Shown here: piece by piece, positions 33,158 to 41,095 of the stretch
Layout: each line of letters starts with the position of its first letter
Numbering within the stretch: position 1 is the stretch's first letter
From: Alphaproteobacteria bacterium
Lineage (GTDB): Bacteria > Pseudomonadota > Alphaproteobacteria > UBA9219
Direction: 5' to 3'
DNA: 41,976 nucleotides
NCBI GenBank assembly: GCA_031291435.1
Contig: JARLJC010000232.1
Location: 1 to 41,976 of the forward strand
Made by a program: the position numbers and the translations under genes
The notes under the pieces: model-generated
What the model saw: the letters and a program-made list of their open reading frames with translations, nothing else
Databases searched by the model: none
What the model was told of the DNA's origin: nothing

Positions 33158-33589
33158 TTAGGGTTGCGGGGCGGGAAGACATTCTGTTGCGGCCTTGCGC
33201 CACGGGCGGGCGGCTTCGATGCCATGTTCTTCGGCGCGGGCGAAATAAAGCGCGGCCGCGGCGGCATCGCATGGCCCGCCGCGTCCCTCGAAGCAGAATG
33301 CGGCATAATTATATTCTGCCGGGCCGAACCCCTGTTCGGCGGCAAGGCGAAAAAAAGCCCGCGCCGATCTTTCATTGAGGGGGCGGCCAATGCCTTTGGC
33401 GAGGCATACGCCCTCGATATAAAGCAGGCGCGGCGCATTTTCCGGCTCGGCGGCGCGCAGTAACTCCCAGCCGCGCGCTATATTCTGCGGCATCTGCCAG
33501 CCCATCAGATAACAAAGGCCGAGATTGATCCGCGCTTCGCGGTTGCCCTTTGCGGCGTCAGCCCTGAGTTTTCCGATATCAGGCGACAT
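33158..33589 (-). CDS. Sel1-like repeat (SLR/TPR) protein
   Basis: 143 residues from the ATG at 33589, which sits 11 bases inside the end of the preceding gene (ATG...TGA), pointing to translational coupling; the long upstream extension is rejected. It is built of Sel1-type helical hairpins: ADAAKGNREARINLGLCYLMG, AEPENAPRLLYIEGVCLAKG, RLAAEQGFGPAEYNYAAFCFEG and AEEHGIEAARPWRKAA. Such repeats mediate protein-protein contacts. No signal peptide is visible. Located between ftsA and ftsZ, it could be linked to division, but no direct evidence shows this. Confidence 0.78.
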   Translation of the reverse strand: MSPDIGKLRADAAKGNREARINLGLCYLMGWQMPQNIARGWELLRAAEPENAPRLLYIEGVCLAKGIGRPLNERSARAFFRLAAEQGFGPAEYNYAAFCFEGRGGPCDAAAAALYFARAEEHGIEAARPWRKAATECLPAPQP

Positions 33590-33911
33590 CGCGGGACGGT
33601 GCCTGGAAACGGCGCGCATGGCGTCCGCGCGGCGGCGGGGATGGTTCGCCGTTGTTTTCGGTCTCAATGCCAGGCCTATTGCGGGCCGCGGCTTTGGCAA
33701 GACGCGCCTCGCAAAACTCAAGAGCTTCCCGCGCCGTGCCGGCGTCATAATTCGCGCGATTATCGCGCAACTCATCGCGCACGCTGGAAAGGACGCGTAT
33801 ATTCACGGGGCCGCGTTCCTCGCGGCCAAGCTCGTCGAAATCATTCGGCGCGAAACGGGCAAAGAGCCGGTTGAGCAGATCGAGCCCATCGGGAGCATGT
33901 TCGTTTTTCAT
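33579..33911 (-). CDS. Hypothetical 110-residue protein coupled to the Sel1 gene
   Basis: An unrecognised small soluble protein. It is supported as real by a perfect AAGGAGG at 6-bp spacing before ATG 33911 and by overlap with the next gene. Sequence landmarks are GLDLLNRLFARFAPNDFDELG, then an acidic/basic helical stretch (RVLSSVRDELRDNR, AREALEFCEARLAKAA) and a Pro/Arg-rich end (PSPPPRGRHARR). The ribosome-binding site is the right arm of a 7-bp hairpin, so translation may be controlled. It lies 70 bases after ftsA in the same direction. Confidence 0.65.
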   Translation of the reverse strand: MKNEHAPDGLDLLNRLFARFAPNDFDELGREERGPVNIRVLSSVRDELRDNRANYDAGTAREALEFCEARLAKAAARNRPGIETENNGEPSPPPRGRHARRFQAPSRDVA

Positions 33912-33916
33912 AAAGT

Positions 33917-33935
33917 CCTCCTTCTAATAAGGAGG
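33917..33935 (-). promoter_or_regulatory. Hairpin sequestering a Shine-Dalgarno sequence
   Basis: On the minus strand CCTCCTT (33929-33935) pairs with AAGGAGG (33917-33923) across a 5-base loop. AAGGAGG is the ribosome-binding site of the 110-residue gene. A 7-bp stem of this kind can mask initiation. Confidence 0.7.
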
Positions 33936-33981
33936 GATTTAGACCCGGCGGGCGCCTGCGGCAAATGCTTTCCCGCGTTAA

Positions 33982-35325
33982 CTATAAATTCTGCTTAACC
34001 CAGGCGCCGATACGGTTAAAGGCGGAACCGCCGCTCATCACGCGGGTGCCGATGCCGTTGCCGGAATGGGCTGCGGCCAGTTCGGGCTGCATGGCGACGG
34101 CCAGCAATCCGGCTGTGGTGGCAAAGGCGGGGCCGGAGGTGGATTCGGCAAGGCCGGTAAAGGATGCCGCGCCCGCTTTACTGCTGAGCGACGAAGGTCG
34201 GGCGACACGCAACGGGCGGCCCAACCGGATTTGCTTGTCGAGCATGCGTTGTGCCAGTTCGCGGATGCCGGGAAGCTGGCTCGCGCCGCCGGTCAGGACG
34301 ACGCGCCGTCCGGCGACATCGGCAAAGCCGCTTTTATCGAGGCGGGCGCGCACATGTTCGAGAATTTCCTCGATGCGCGGCTGGATGATGCCGATGAGAT
34401 GCGATTTCGGAATATGGTTGGCGTTTTCGGGTTGCTCTTCGCCGACCAGAGGCACGTCGATGATTTCGCGCTCGTCCATCGGGCTGGGGATAGCGTTGCC
34501 GTAAAGGGTTTTCAGGCGCTCGGCGTGGCTGACCGAGGTGGTAAGCCCGCGCGCGATATCGTTGGTGACATGCGCGCCGCCCAGCGTGATGCCGTCGGCA
34601 TAAACGATATTGCCGTCGAAAAACACGGCGAAACTGGTGGTGCCCGCGCCCATATCGATGACGAGGCTGCCGAGATCCATTTCGTCTTCGACGAGACACG
34701 CAAGCCCGCTGGCATAAGGGGCCGCGACGAGTTTTTCGACATCGAGATGACAGCGGGCAATGGCGGTGACGAGCGTGCGCACCGGCCCGAACGGCGCGCT
34801 GATCAGGTGCATCTGCGTGTTCAGCATGGAGCCTGTCATGCCGAGCGGATCGCGGATGCCCTTCTGCGCGTCGATGGCGTAATGCACCGGCACGGCGTGG
34901 ATGAGTTCGAGCGGGCGACCTTGCGTATCCTCCGGGATCATCGCCTGACCCTGCGCCTGAATGCGGGCAAGGTCGCCGTCATTGACCTCGCGGCCATTCA
35001 AAGGCAGTTCGATATCGACGGTCTGCGACATCAAATGCGCGCCGGAAATATTCACCGTCACGCGCTGCAAAGTTTCGCCCGCCATCTGTTCGGCGGCCAC
35101 AACCGCTTGCCCCACGGCATATTGCAGCGACTCCATATTGGAAATCGTGCCCTGCTTCATGCCTTCAGCGAGCTGATGCCCGATGCCGACCACGCGCGGC
35201 GGCCCTTCATTCTCCGAACGCGCGATCAGGCAGGCGATCTTGCTCGACCCGATATCGAGGGCCGCGAAAATTTCGCCGCCCTGCGTGCGCGGTTCGGCGA
35301 ACAGCCATTTTTTAAGACGCATCAT
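33982..35325 (-). CDS. ftsA: Cell division protein FtsA
   Basis: 447 residues of the actin-like fold. The phosphate-1 motif is ALDIGSSKIACLIAR, the 1C subdomain lies near 90-170, the phosphate-2 motif is LVIDMGAGTTSFAVF, and the adenosine motif is VLTGGASQLPGI. A C-terminal amphipathic segment (FNRIGAWVKQNL) is the expected membrane-targeting helix. FtsA tethers FtsZ filaments to the membrane and recruits later division proteins. Its start overlaps the ftsQ stop by 4 bases (ATGA), but ftsZ is separated by a two-gene cassette. Residues about 385-425 are Ser/Ala-rich and less conserved. Confidence 0.96.
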   Translation of the reverse strand: MMRLKKWLFAEPRTQGGEIFAALDIGSSKIACLIARSENEGPPRVVGIGHQLAEGMKQGTISNMESLQYAVGQAVVAAEQMAGETLQRVTVNISGAHLMSQTVDIELPLNGREVNDGDLARIQAQGQAMIPEDTQGRPLELIHAVPVHYAIDAQKGIRDPLGMTGSMLNTQMHLISAPFGPVRTLVTAIARCHLDVEKLVAAPYASGLACLVEDEMDLGSLVIDMGAGTTSFAVFFDGNIVYADGITLGGAHVTNDIARGLTTSVSHAERLKTLYGNAIPSPMDEREIIDVPLVGEEQPENANHIPKSHLIGIIQPRIEEILEHVRARLDKSGFADVAGRRVVLTGGASQLPGIRELAQRMLDKQIRLGRPLRVARPSSLSSKAGAASFTGLAESTSGPAFATTAGLLAVAMQPELAAAHSGNGIGTRVMSGGSAFNRIGAWVKQNL

Positions 35326-36176
35326 AGGCGCGCATCCCCCGTGGTTTTGGCGGGGGCGGGTTCGATCACCAGTTTGTCGGGAAAGCGCAGATCGACCGCG
35401 GCCACGTTGCGGTCGAGAATCTGTTTCTGCGCGATCAGAACCGAAAGCCGGTGCAGCGCGTCGCCGACATCCTGTTCGGGCAGGCGCACCGTTATATTGG
35501 CCTGCAGATGCAAATCCCAGCGCCGCTCGCTGACCCGCACCGCCGACTGGGTGAGTTTCTGGATATCGGGATAGTGGCCCAGCAGGGTCAGGAACGCCTG
35601 CGCCTCGCTATCCGCGCCGAGACCCACCAGCAAAGGCAGCCACGCGAAATCGTCGGGATTGGCCGAAGGCAGCACACGCCCGTTGCCGTCGATGACATAG
35701 GTTTTTTCGTCATGCTGCCAGCGCGCCGTCGGCACCCGCTCGGTCAGAATGACGGCCACGGTATCGGGCAGGCGGCGTTCGACCACGGCGCTGTCCACCC
35801 AGGGCAGTTTCGCAAGATGCGCCGCCGCGTTTTCCGCATCGAAGGCGAAAATCGGCGCGCCTTGCTCGGTGCCGAGGGCATCGTAAACATCCTCGCGCCG
35901 CGACATATGGCGGCCTTCCACTTCGATGTCGCGAACCGCGAAATGCGCCTTCTGCGACCAGATCAGCGCGGCGTCCTTGGCGTCGGCGAATTTTTCCTGC
36001 GGCCAGCCCGCCTGCCACAGGGCCACGCAAACCCCGATAATCACCAGCGCCACGGCGGCCAGAATCCCGAGGCGGGTCAAAAACCCCGCGCCCGATTTCT
36101 CCTGCGCACGCATGCGCACCGAGACGTTATTCTGGCTCACGCTGCCGCGCAGGGGGGATGATTTGGAACGTCGCAT
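35322..36176 (-). CDS. ftsQ: Cell division protein FtsQ
   Basis: 284 residues of a bitopic inner-membrane protein: a basic cytoplasmic tail (1-32), one membrane span (about 33-55, LTRLGILAAVALVIIGVCVAL), a POTRA domain starting at HFAVRDIEVEGRHMSRREDV, and the FtsQ beta domain with LPWVDSAVVERRLPDTVAVILTERVP. FtsQ connects early and late divisome parts through FtsB and FtsL. In many alphaproteobacteria murB and ddl precede it; here a degP-type gene and a long inverted repeat do. It is translationally coupled to ftsA. Confidence 0.93.
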   Translation of the reverse strand: MRRSKSSPLRGSVSQNNVSVRMRAQEKSGAGFLTRLGILAAVALVIIGVCVALWQAGWPQEKFADAKDAALIWSQKAHFAVRDIEVEGRHMSRREDVYDALGTEQGAPIFAFDAENAAAHLAKLPWVDSAVVERRLPDTVAVILTERVPTARWQHDEKTYVIDGNGRVLPSANPDDFAWLPLLVGLGADSEAQAFLTLLGHYPDIQKLTQSAVRVSERRWDLHLQANITVRLPEQDVGDALHRLSVLIAQKQILDRNVAAVDLRFPDKLVIEPAPAKTTGDARL

Positions 36177-36250
36177 GGAATCGGCCTTGTTCTGAACATC
36201 CGATTCGTATCACAGATCGCCGAAGTAAGGGAGAGGGAGAAGAGGAAGGA

Positions 36251-36310
36251 AAAAGGGCTAGAGGGCAATAATCGGGGTATTTTACGCGCCGCGACATGCT
36301 CCCTCTAGCC
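36251..36310 (-). terminator. Hairpin terminator candidate after the DegP-type gene
   Basis: On the minus strand the perfect 10-bp stem GGCTAGAGGG / CCCTCTAGCC (36301-36310 with 36256-36265) is followed by CTTTTT. Outside it, G/A-rich and C/T-rich flanks extend the pairing imperfectly over about 36225-36345. Confidence 0.65.
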
Positions 36311-36323
36311 TCTTCTTATTCTC

Positions 36324-37817
36324 TCACTTTCCCTCTTTCTTCTTGGGGAACGATACCGCCACGAATTGCAGTTCATCCTTGCGGTTGATGAGCAGCAGGA
36401 GCGGCTTGCCGTCCTTCTTCGCGGCCTTGGCTCCGTCGGCCAGATCCTTGGCGGACTTCACTTCCTTCTGCGACGCCTCGCTGATGACATCGCCCGTCGC
36501 CAGCCCCTGATCGGCGGCCACGCCGTCGGGCGTGACGGTGATGACGACAAGGCCGGTCACGGTTTTCTTGATGCCGTAACGGGTGCGCAGAGCGTCGGTG
36601 AGCGGGGCGACTGAAAGCCCCAGATCATCGACCTTCTCCGCGCTCGGCGTCTTGTCCTGCGGGGCTGCCTCGTCGCCATCCTCTTCGGCGGCGGCGTCCT
36701 TGCCCTTCATCTCGCCGACTTTGACGCGCAGGGTCACGCTCTGTCCCTTGCGGAACACGACCACGCTCGTGTCCTTGTCCACATCGGTTTCCGCCACCAT
36801 CAAAGGCAGGCGGTGCATGTCGGGCACATCCTTGCCGTCGAAGCTGGTGATGACGTCGCCCGGCAGAATTCCGGCCTTGGCGGCGGGCCCGTCGGTATTG
36901 ACGCTGGAAACCAAAGCGCCTTTGGCGGCTGGCATGCCGAGACCGTCGGCGATATCCTGCGTCACGTTCTGGATATGGACGCCGAGCCAGCCGCGGCGGA
37001 TATGGCCGCTGGCTTTCAGCTGATCGACGATATTCTTGGCCAGCACCGAAGGAATGGCGAAGCCGATGCCGATCGACCCGCCCGAAGGCGAGAAGATGGC
37101 CGTGTTGATGCCGACCACATTGCCGTCCATATCGAACATCGGGCCGCCCGAATTGCCGCGATTGATCGGCGCGTCGGTTTGCAGGAATTCGTCATAGGGG
37201 CCGGATTGAATGTCGCGCGCGCGGGCGGAAATGATGCCCGCCGTGACCGTGCCGCCCAACCCATAAGGATTGCCGATGGCGAGAATCCAGTCGCCGACGC
37301 GGATTTTATCGCTGTCGCCGAAAGTGACGGCGGTCAGCGGTTTCTTGGGCGTGACTTTAAGAAGGGCGATATCGGTTTTCTTGTCGCGCCCTACCACGGT
37401 GGCGGTCAAATTGGTATCGTCCTGCAGAATGACGTTGATCGAATCCGCCCCGTCGATGACATGATTATTGGTAACGATATAGCCGGTGGCGTCGATGATG
37501 AAGCCTGAGCCCAGCGCGGTCGCCTTGCGGTGGCGGGGCATTTCCTGCCCGTGCTTCTGCATGAAGTCTTTAAAGAAATCCTCGAAGGGCGAGCCCGGCG
37601 GCAATTGTAAATCGGGCGGCAGACCATCCATGCCGTCTTCGTCTTTGTCGGAGATAGTCTGCGAGGTCGAGATATTGACGACCGCAGGCAGCAGTTTGGC
37701 GGCGAGATCGGCGAAACCTTCAGGCCCGGCATGGGCGAAAGCGGGCATTGGCGCGGCCAGGGCCGTTAAAACCAGAAGGACGATAAGCTTGGAAAATGCC
37801 GTAACGCGGTGTTTCAT
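36324..37817 (-). CDS. degP: Do/DegP-family periplasmic serine protease
   Basis: 497 residues from the ATG at 37817 (GAGG at good spacing). Signal peptide 1-29 ends AAPMPAFAHA. The protease domain has catalytic H119 (NNHVIDGAD), D149 (TDIALLKV) and S223 (GNSGGPMF). Two PDZ domains follow (about 290-385 and 410-490), separated by an acidic linker rich in Glu/Asp/Ala (AAAEEDGDEAAP). Family members degrade or chaperone misfolded periplasmic and outer-membrane proteins. DegP, DegQ and MucD cannot be distinguished by eye. A long inverted repeat separates it from ftsQ. Confidence 0.93.
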   Translation of the reverse strand: MKHRVTAFSKLIVLLVLTALAAPMPAFAHAGPEGFADLAAKLLPAVVNISTSQTISDKDEDGMDGLPPDLQLPPGSPFEDFFKDFMQKHGQEMPRHRKATALGSGFIIDATGYIVTNNHVIDGADSINVILQDDTNLTATVVGRDKKTDIALLKVTPKKPLTAVTFGDSDKIRVGDWILAIGNPYGLGGTVTAGIISARARDIQSGPYDEFLQTDAPINRGNSGGPMFDMDGNVVGINTAIFSPSGGSIGIGFAIPSVLAKNIVDQLKASGHIRRGWLGVHIQNVTQDIADGLGMPAAKGALVSSVNTDGPAAKAGILPGDVITSFDGKDVPDMHRLPLMVAETDVDKDTSVVVFRKGQSVTLRVKVGEMKGKDAAAEEDGDEAAPQDKTPSAEKVDDLGLSVAPLTDALRTRYGIKKTVTGLVVITVTPDGVAADQGLATGDVISEASQKEVKSAKDLADGAKAAKKDGKPLLLLINRKDELQFVAVSFPKKKEGK

Positions 37818-37929
37818 CGATCGCCTCATATCTTCAAGGGTGTTAACCAAACTTAGCTTTCAATTTGGCGCTTTTGTGGCGAGATGCAAGGGGGAAGAGG
37901 GAGCGAAGGCGAGAAATTCTTTCGCCGCT

Positions 37930-38229
37930 TTAACGCGACGTCGAAACCGAAAATTCCATGCCAAGCGCATGCATGACGCGAAGGACGGTGCCGAATTCGG
38001 GATTGCCCTCGCGGCTGAGCGTTTTATACAGACTCTCGCGCGACAATCCGGCTTTCTTGGCGATGCTTGCCATGCCCTGCGCGCGCGCAATCGTGCCCAG
38101 CGCCTGGGCGATGAACGAGGGATCGCCGGTGGCGAGCGCTTCTTCCATATAGGCGTTGACGGCTTCGCGGCTGTCGAGATAGACGGCGGAGTCGAAAGGG
38201 GTCGTCCCGGTTTTTTTCTTTTTCGGCAT
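37930..38229 (-). CDS. HTH antitoxin of a HigBA/RelBE-like module
   Basis: 99 residues from the ATG at 38229, which has GGGGGA upstream inside the end of the toxin gene; a TTG at 38235 is an alternative. A basic start (MPKKKKTG) is followed by a short linker helix (SREAVNAYMEEALATGD) and then an XRE-type helix-turn-helix (GMASIAKKAGLSRESLYKTLS) of the addiction-module antidote type. It should bind and neutralise the toxin encoded 2 bases upstream and repress the shared promoter through the palindrome at 38537-38552 (inference from the family). Confidence 0.88.
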   Translation of the reverse strand: MPKKKKTGTTPFDSAVYLDSREAVNAYMEEALATGDPSFIAQALGTIARAQGMASIAKKAGLSRESLYKTLSREGNPEFGTVLRVMHALGMEFSVSTSR

Positions 38230-38231
38230 GT

Positions 38232-38528
38232 TCAATCCCCCAGTTCGGTGGCCAGCAGTTTAGCTGCCTTGATATCTCGGCTTTGCGTTTTCTTGTCGCC
38301 TCCGCAAAGCAGAATGATAATTTCCCTGCCGCGCCGTACGAAATAAACCCGATAGCCGGGGCCATAATGAATGCGTAACTCGCTGACGACGCCACCCACA
38401 GGTTCAACGTCCCCGGCATTGCCGGAAGCAAGGCGATCAATGCGTGCCGCGATTTTCGCCTTGGCTCTGGCGTCAGGCAGAGCGGCAAGCCATTTCGAGA
38501 AAACCGCCGTCTGGCGTATATCGATCAT
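38232..38528 (-). CDS. RelE/HigB-like toxin (phage Gp49-like family)
   Basis: 98 residues of the RelE-fold family with the usual elements: FSKWLAALPDARAKAKIAARIDRLASG, then VSELRIHYGPGYRVYFVRRGREIIILLCGGDKKTQ. Such toxins cleave ribosome-bound mRNA. Toxin before antitoxin is the HigBA order. A near-consensus sigma-70 promoter lies so close that the transcript is predicted to begin at or within a base or two of the ATG, giving a leaderless mRNA; no Shine-Dalgarno is present. Confidence 0.88.
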   Translation of the reverse strand: MIDIRQTAVFSKWLAALPDARAKAKIAARIDRLASGNAGDVEPVGGVVSELRIHYGPGYRVYFVRRGREIIILLCGGDKKTQSRDIKAAKLLATELGD

Positions 38529-38533
38529 GGAGT

Positions 38534-38562
38534 ATTGTATCTTATAGGATACGTTTTGTCAA
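38534..38562 (-). promoter_or_regulatory. Promoter and operator of the toxin-antitoxin pair
   Basis: On the minus strand TTGACA (38557-38562), a 17-base spacer and TACAAT (38534-38539) form a strong sigma-70 promoter. The near-palindrome GTATCCTATAAGATAC (38537-38552; 14 of 16 positions symmetric) covers the spacer and part of the -10 box, a natural antitoxin operator. Confidence 0.85.
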
Positions 38563-38567
38563 GGGGG

Positions 38568-39581
<1,014 letters not shown>

Positions 39582-39583
39582 CT

Positions 39584-39620
39584 AAAAGCAAATGCATCCG
39601 GACGTTAGTCAGGATGCATT
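39584..39620 (-). terminator. Hairpin between rpmA and obgE
   Basis: On the minus strand the arms AATGCATCC / GGATGCATT (39612-39620 with 39591-39599) with a 12-base loop precede TTTGCTTTT. It may be a terminator or an attenuator that lowers obgE relative to the ribosomal genes. Confidence 0.6.
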
Positions 39621-39651
39621 GCTCTGTAACTTTTTAAGCCGAAGAGGCGGC

Positions 39652-39912
39652 TTACTTCGCGGCGGCGGAGACGACCGAAACATAGGTCTTGCCGGTTTTC
39701 TCGCGGAACTTCACGGTGCCCGCGACGGTCGCGAACAAAGTGTGGTCCTTGCCCATCGCGACATTATCGCCGGCATGAACCTTGGTGCCGCGCTGGCGAA
39801 CCAGAATGTTGCCACCCAGAACCTGTTCGTCGCCATATTTCTTGACGCCGAGACGGCGGCCTGCGCTGTCACGACCGTTGCGGGATGAACCGCCTGCTTT
39901 TTTGTGGGCCAT
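39652..39912 (-). CDS. rpmA: 50S ribosomal protein L27
   Basis: 86 residues, the expected length. The N-terminal [18 protein letters not shown] tail reaches the peptidyl-transferase centre, and the body has the [20 protein letters not shown] signature. There is no N-terminal extension needing cleavage, as in proteobacteria. It starts 11 bases after rplU. Confidence 0.97.
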   Translation of the reverse strand: MAHKKAGGSSRNGRDSAGRRLGVKKYGDEQVLGGNILVRQRGTKVHAGDNVAMGKDHTLFATVAGTVKFREKTGKTYVSVVSAAAK

Positions 39913-39923
39913 TTTTTACTCCC

Positions 39924-40241
39924 TTATTTCGCGGCGCTGATGCCGGTGATTTTCAGAACGGTGAAGTCCTGACGGTGATTTTTCTTGCGGCGATAATTCT
40001 GGCGACGCTTCTTCTTGAAGATGATGAGCTTCGCGCTACGCTTCTGCGCGACGATTTCCGCGGCGATCGAGGCACCCTTGACGAAGGGCGCGCCGTTGGT
40101 GACCTTGTCGCCATCGCACAGCATCAGCACTTCGCCGAGCGTGATAGAGGCATTGGCTTCACCGGCCAGTTTTTCGACCTGAATGACATCGCCTTCGGCA
40201 ACCTTGTATTGCTTGCCGCCGGTTTTAACTACTGCGAACAT
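39924..40241 (-). CDS. rplU: 50S ribosomal protein L21
   Basis: 105 residues. [18 protein letters not shown] is the classic L21 start, and the C-terminal region [19 protein letters not shown] is the conserved rRNA-binding segment. It is the first gene of rplU-rpmA-obgE. A sigma-70-like promoter stands about 70 bases upstream, and the 211-base gap to the next plus-strand gene holds little else. Confidence 0.97.
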   Translation of the reverse strand: MFAVVKTGGKQYKVAEGDVIQVEKLAGEANASITLGEVLMLCDGDKVTNGAPFVKGASIAAEIVAQKRSAKLIIFKKKRRQNYRRKKNHRQDFTVLKITGISAAK

Positions 40242-40311
40242 AATCCGTATCCCTAATTAAGGTAAAACGCGAACCACCCCGATGCCAAGGCCCCGGAGGC
40301 GCGAAGGGGGC

Positions 40312-40340
40312 TTAATGGAGGAATCGGCCCGGATTGTCAA
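40312..40340 (-). promoter_or_regulatory. Probable promoter of rplU-rpmA-obgE
   Basis: On the minus strand TTGACA (40335-40340) is followed after 17 bases by CATTAA (40312-40317). The -35 is perfect and the -10 weak. Confidence 0.5.
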
Positions 40341-40452
40341 GAAAAAGGCGCGAAATTTTACGAAACTATTGATCAGGTTGCACCCCGGCGAGGTTTTTAA
40401 CTACCTTGTCAGCGTTTTGAGAAAATAACGAGGAAATCAAAAGGATTAGAGA

Positions 40453-40731
40453 ATGCCCGTATTTGCAGTATTCAGGGATAAAGGCAACGGCGATAAAATT
40501 GCCGTGGAAATCGCCGAAACCGCCGACAAAATCAACTATAAAGCCGCCAGCGAACTGGTAGGCCAGCATCAGACCGGCAGCGGCATTTCGCCGCGCTGGG
40601 TGGTCATTGTTGCCAATACCTATCTGGAAGCGCTGGAAATGGAGAAGGTTTTTTATACGCCGATGCAGCCGACTGCGCACCGTCGTGCCCGGCCAGTAGT
40701 GTATGGCAAACCGGCCAAGCCATGCTCGTGA
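40453..40731 (+). CDS. Small hypothetical protein A
   Basis: 92 residues with AAGGA upstream (AAAAGGATTAGAGA). It begins MPVFAVFRDKGNGDKIAVEI and has SPRWVVIVANTYLEALEMEKVF in the middle, ending in a basic, Pro/Arg-rich tail with a lone Cys. The pattern of two beta-strand-like segments and a helix suggests a small mixed alpha/beta fold (inference). It may be related to the next small gene. No family is recognised. Confidence 0.6.
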   Translation: MPVFAVFRDKGNGDKIAVEIAETADKINYKAASELVGQHQTGSGISPRWVVIVANTYLEALEMEKVFYTPMQPTAHRRARPVVYGKPAKPCS

Positions 40732-40736
40732 ACCCC

Positions 40737-40771
40737 ACAAATCCGTGATATTGCCAAAGACACGGATTTGT
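40737..40771. repeat. Inverted repeat between two small genes
   Basis: The arms ACAAATCCGTG / CACGGATTTGT (40737-40747 with 40761-40771) enclose a 13-base loop. It is terminator-like in place but lacks a proper T run. Confidence 0.75.
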
Positions 40772-40822
40772 CCCTAACATACAGACGTTTTTTAAGAACG
40801 CTTATAATTGGGACGGTATTCG

Positions 40823-41095
40823 ATGCAAATGTTTGTCGTATTCAAACACGGTCGGAAAATCGGCGCTTTGCCTGTCAATATTCCGCAGGATTCTCCCAAC
40901 TTCTTCACCGCCATCGATGGGCTGGCGGAATATCATCTCAACACGGAGAACTTCACCGACTGGATGCTGGTTTCCGCCGAAACGCGCCGACAGGCGATTC
41001 AGGATGCGATCAATTCTCCGTTTTCACAACCTAACCTGCTGCCGCCACAATTTCGCGGCACTATAGAGAAGTTTCCTCGCCCCGCTCCGGTTTAG
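40823..41095 (+). CDS. Small hypothetical protein B
   Basis: 90 residues from the ATG at 40823 (GGGACGG upstream); TTG 40808 and ATG 40829 are alternatives. It begins MQMFVVFKHGRKIGALPVNI and has TDWMLVSAETRRQAIQDAI. The order F-x-VF, basic turn, then W-hydrophobic strand and helix resembles small protein A 370 bases upstream, so the two may be diverged duplicates. Its 3' end overlaps the convergent glycosyltransferase gene by about 35 bases. No function is known to me. Confidence 0.55.
   Translation: MQMFVVFKHGRKIGALPVNIPQDSPNFFTAIDGLAEYHLNTENFTDWMLVSAETRRQAIQDAINSPFSQPNLLPPQFRGTIEKFPRPAPV

Noticed and set aside
38537-38552. Possible shared regulator with the mrcA repeat, since both contain GTATCTTA half-sites
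   Set aside because: Only 8 bases match and the spacing of the two palindromes is different; chance is a sufficient explanation without further copies.
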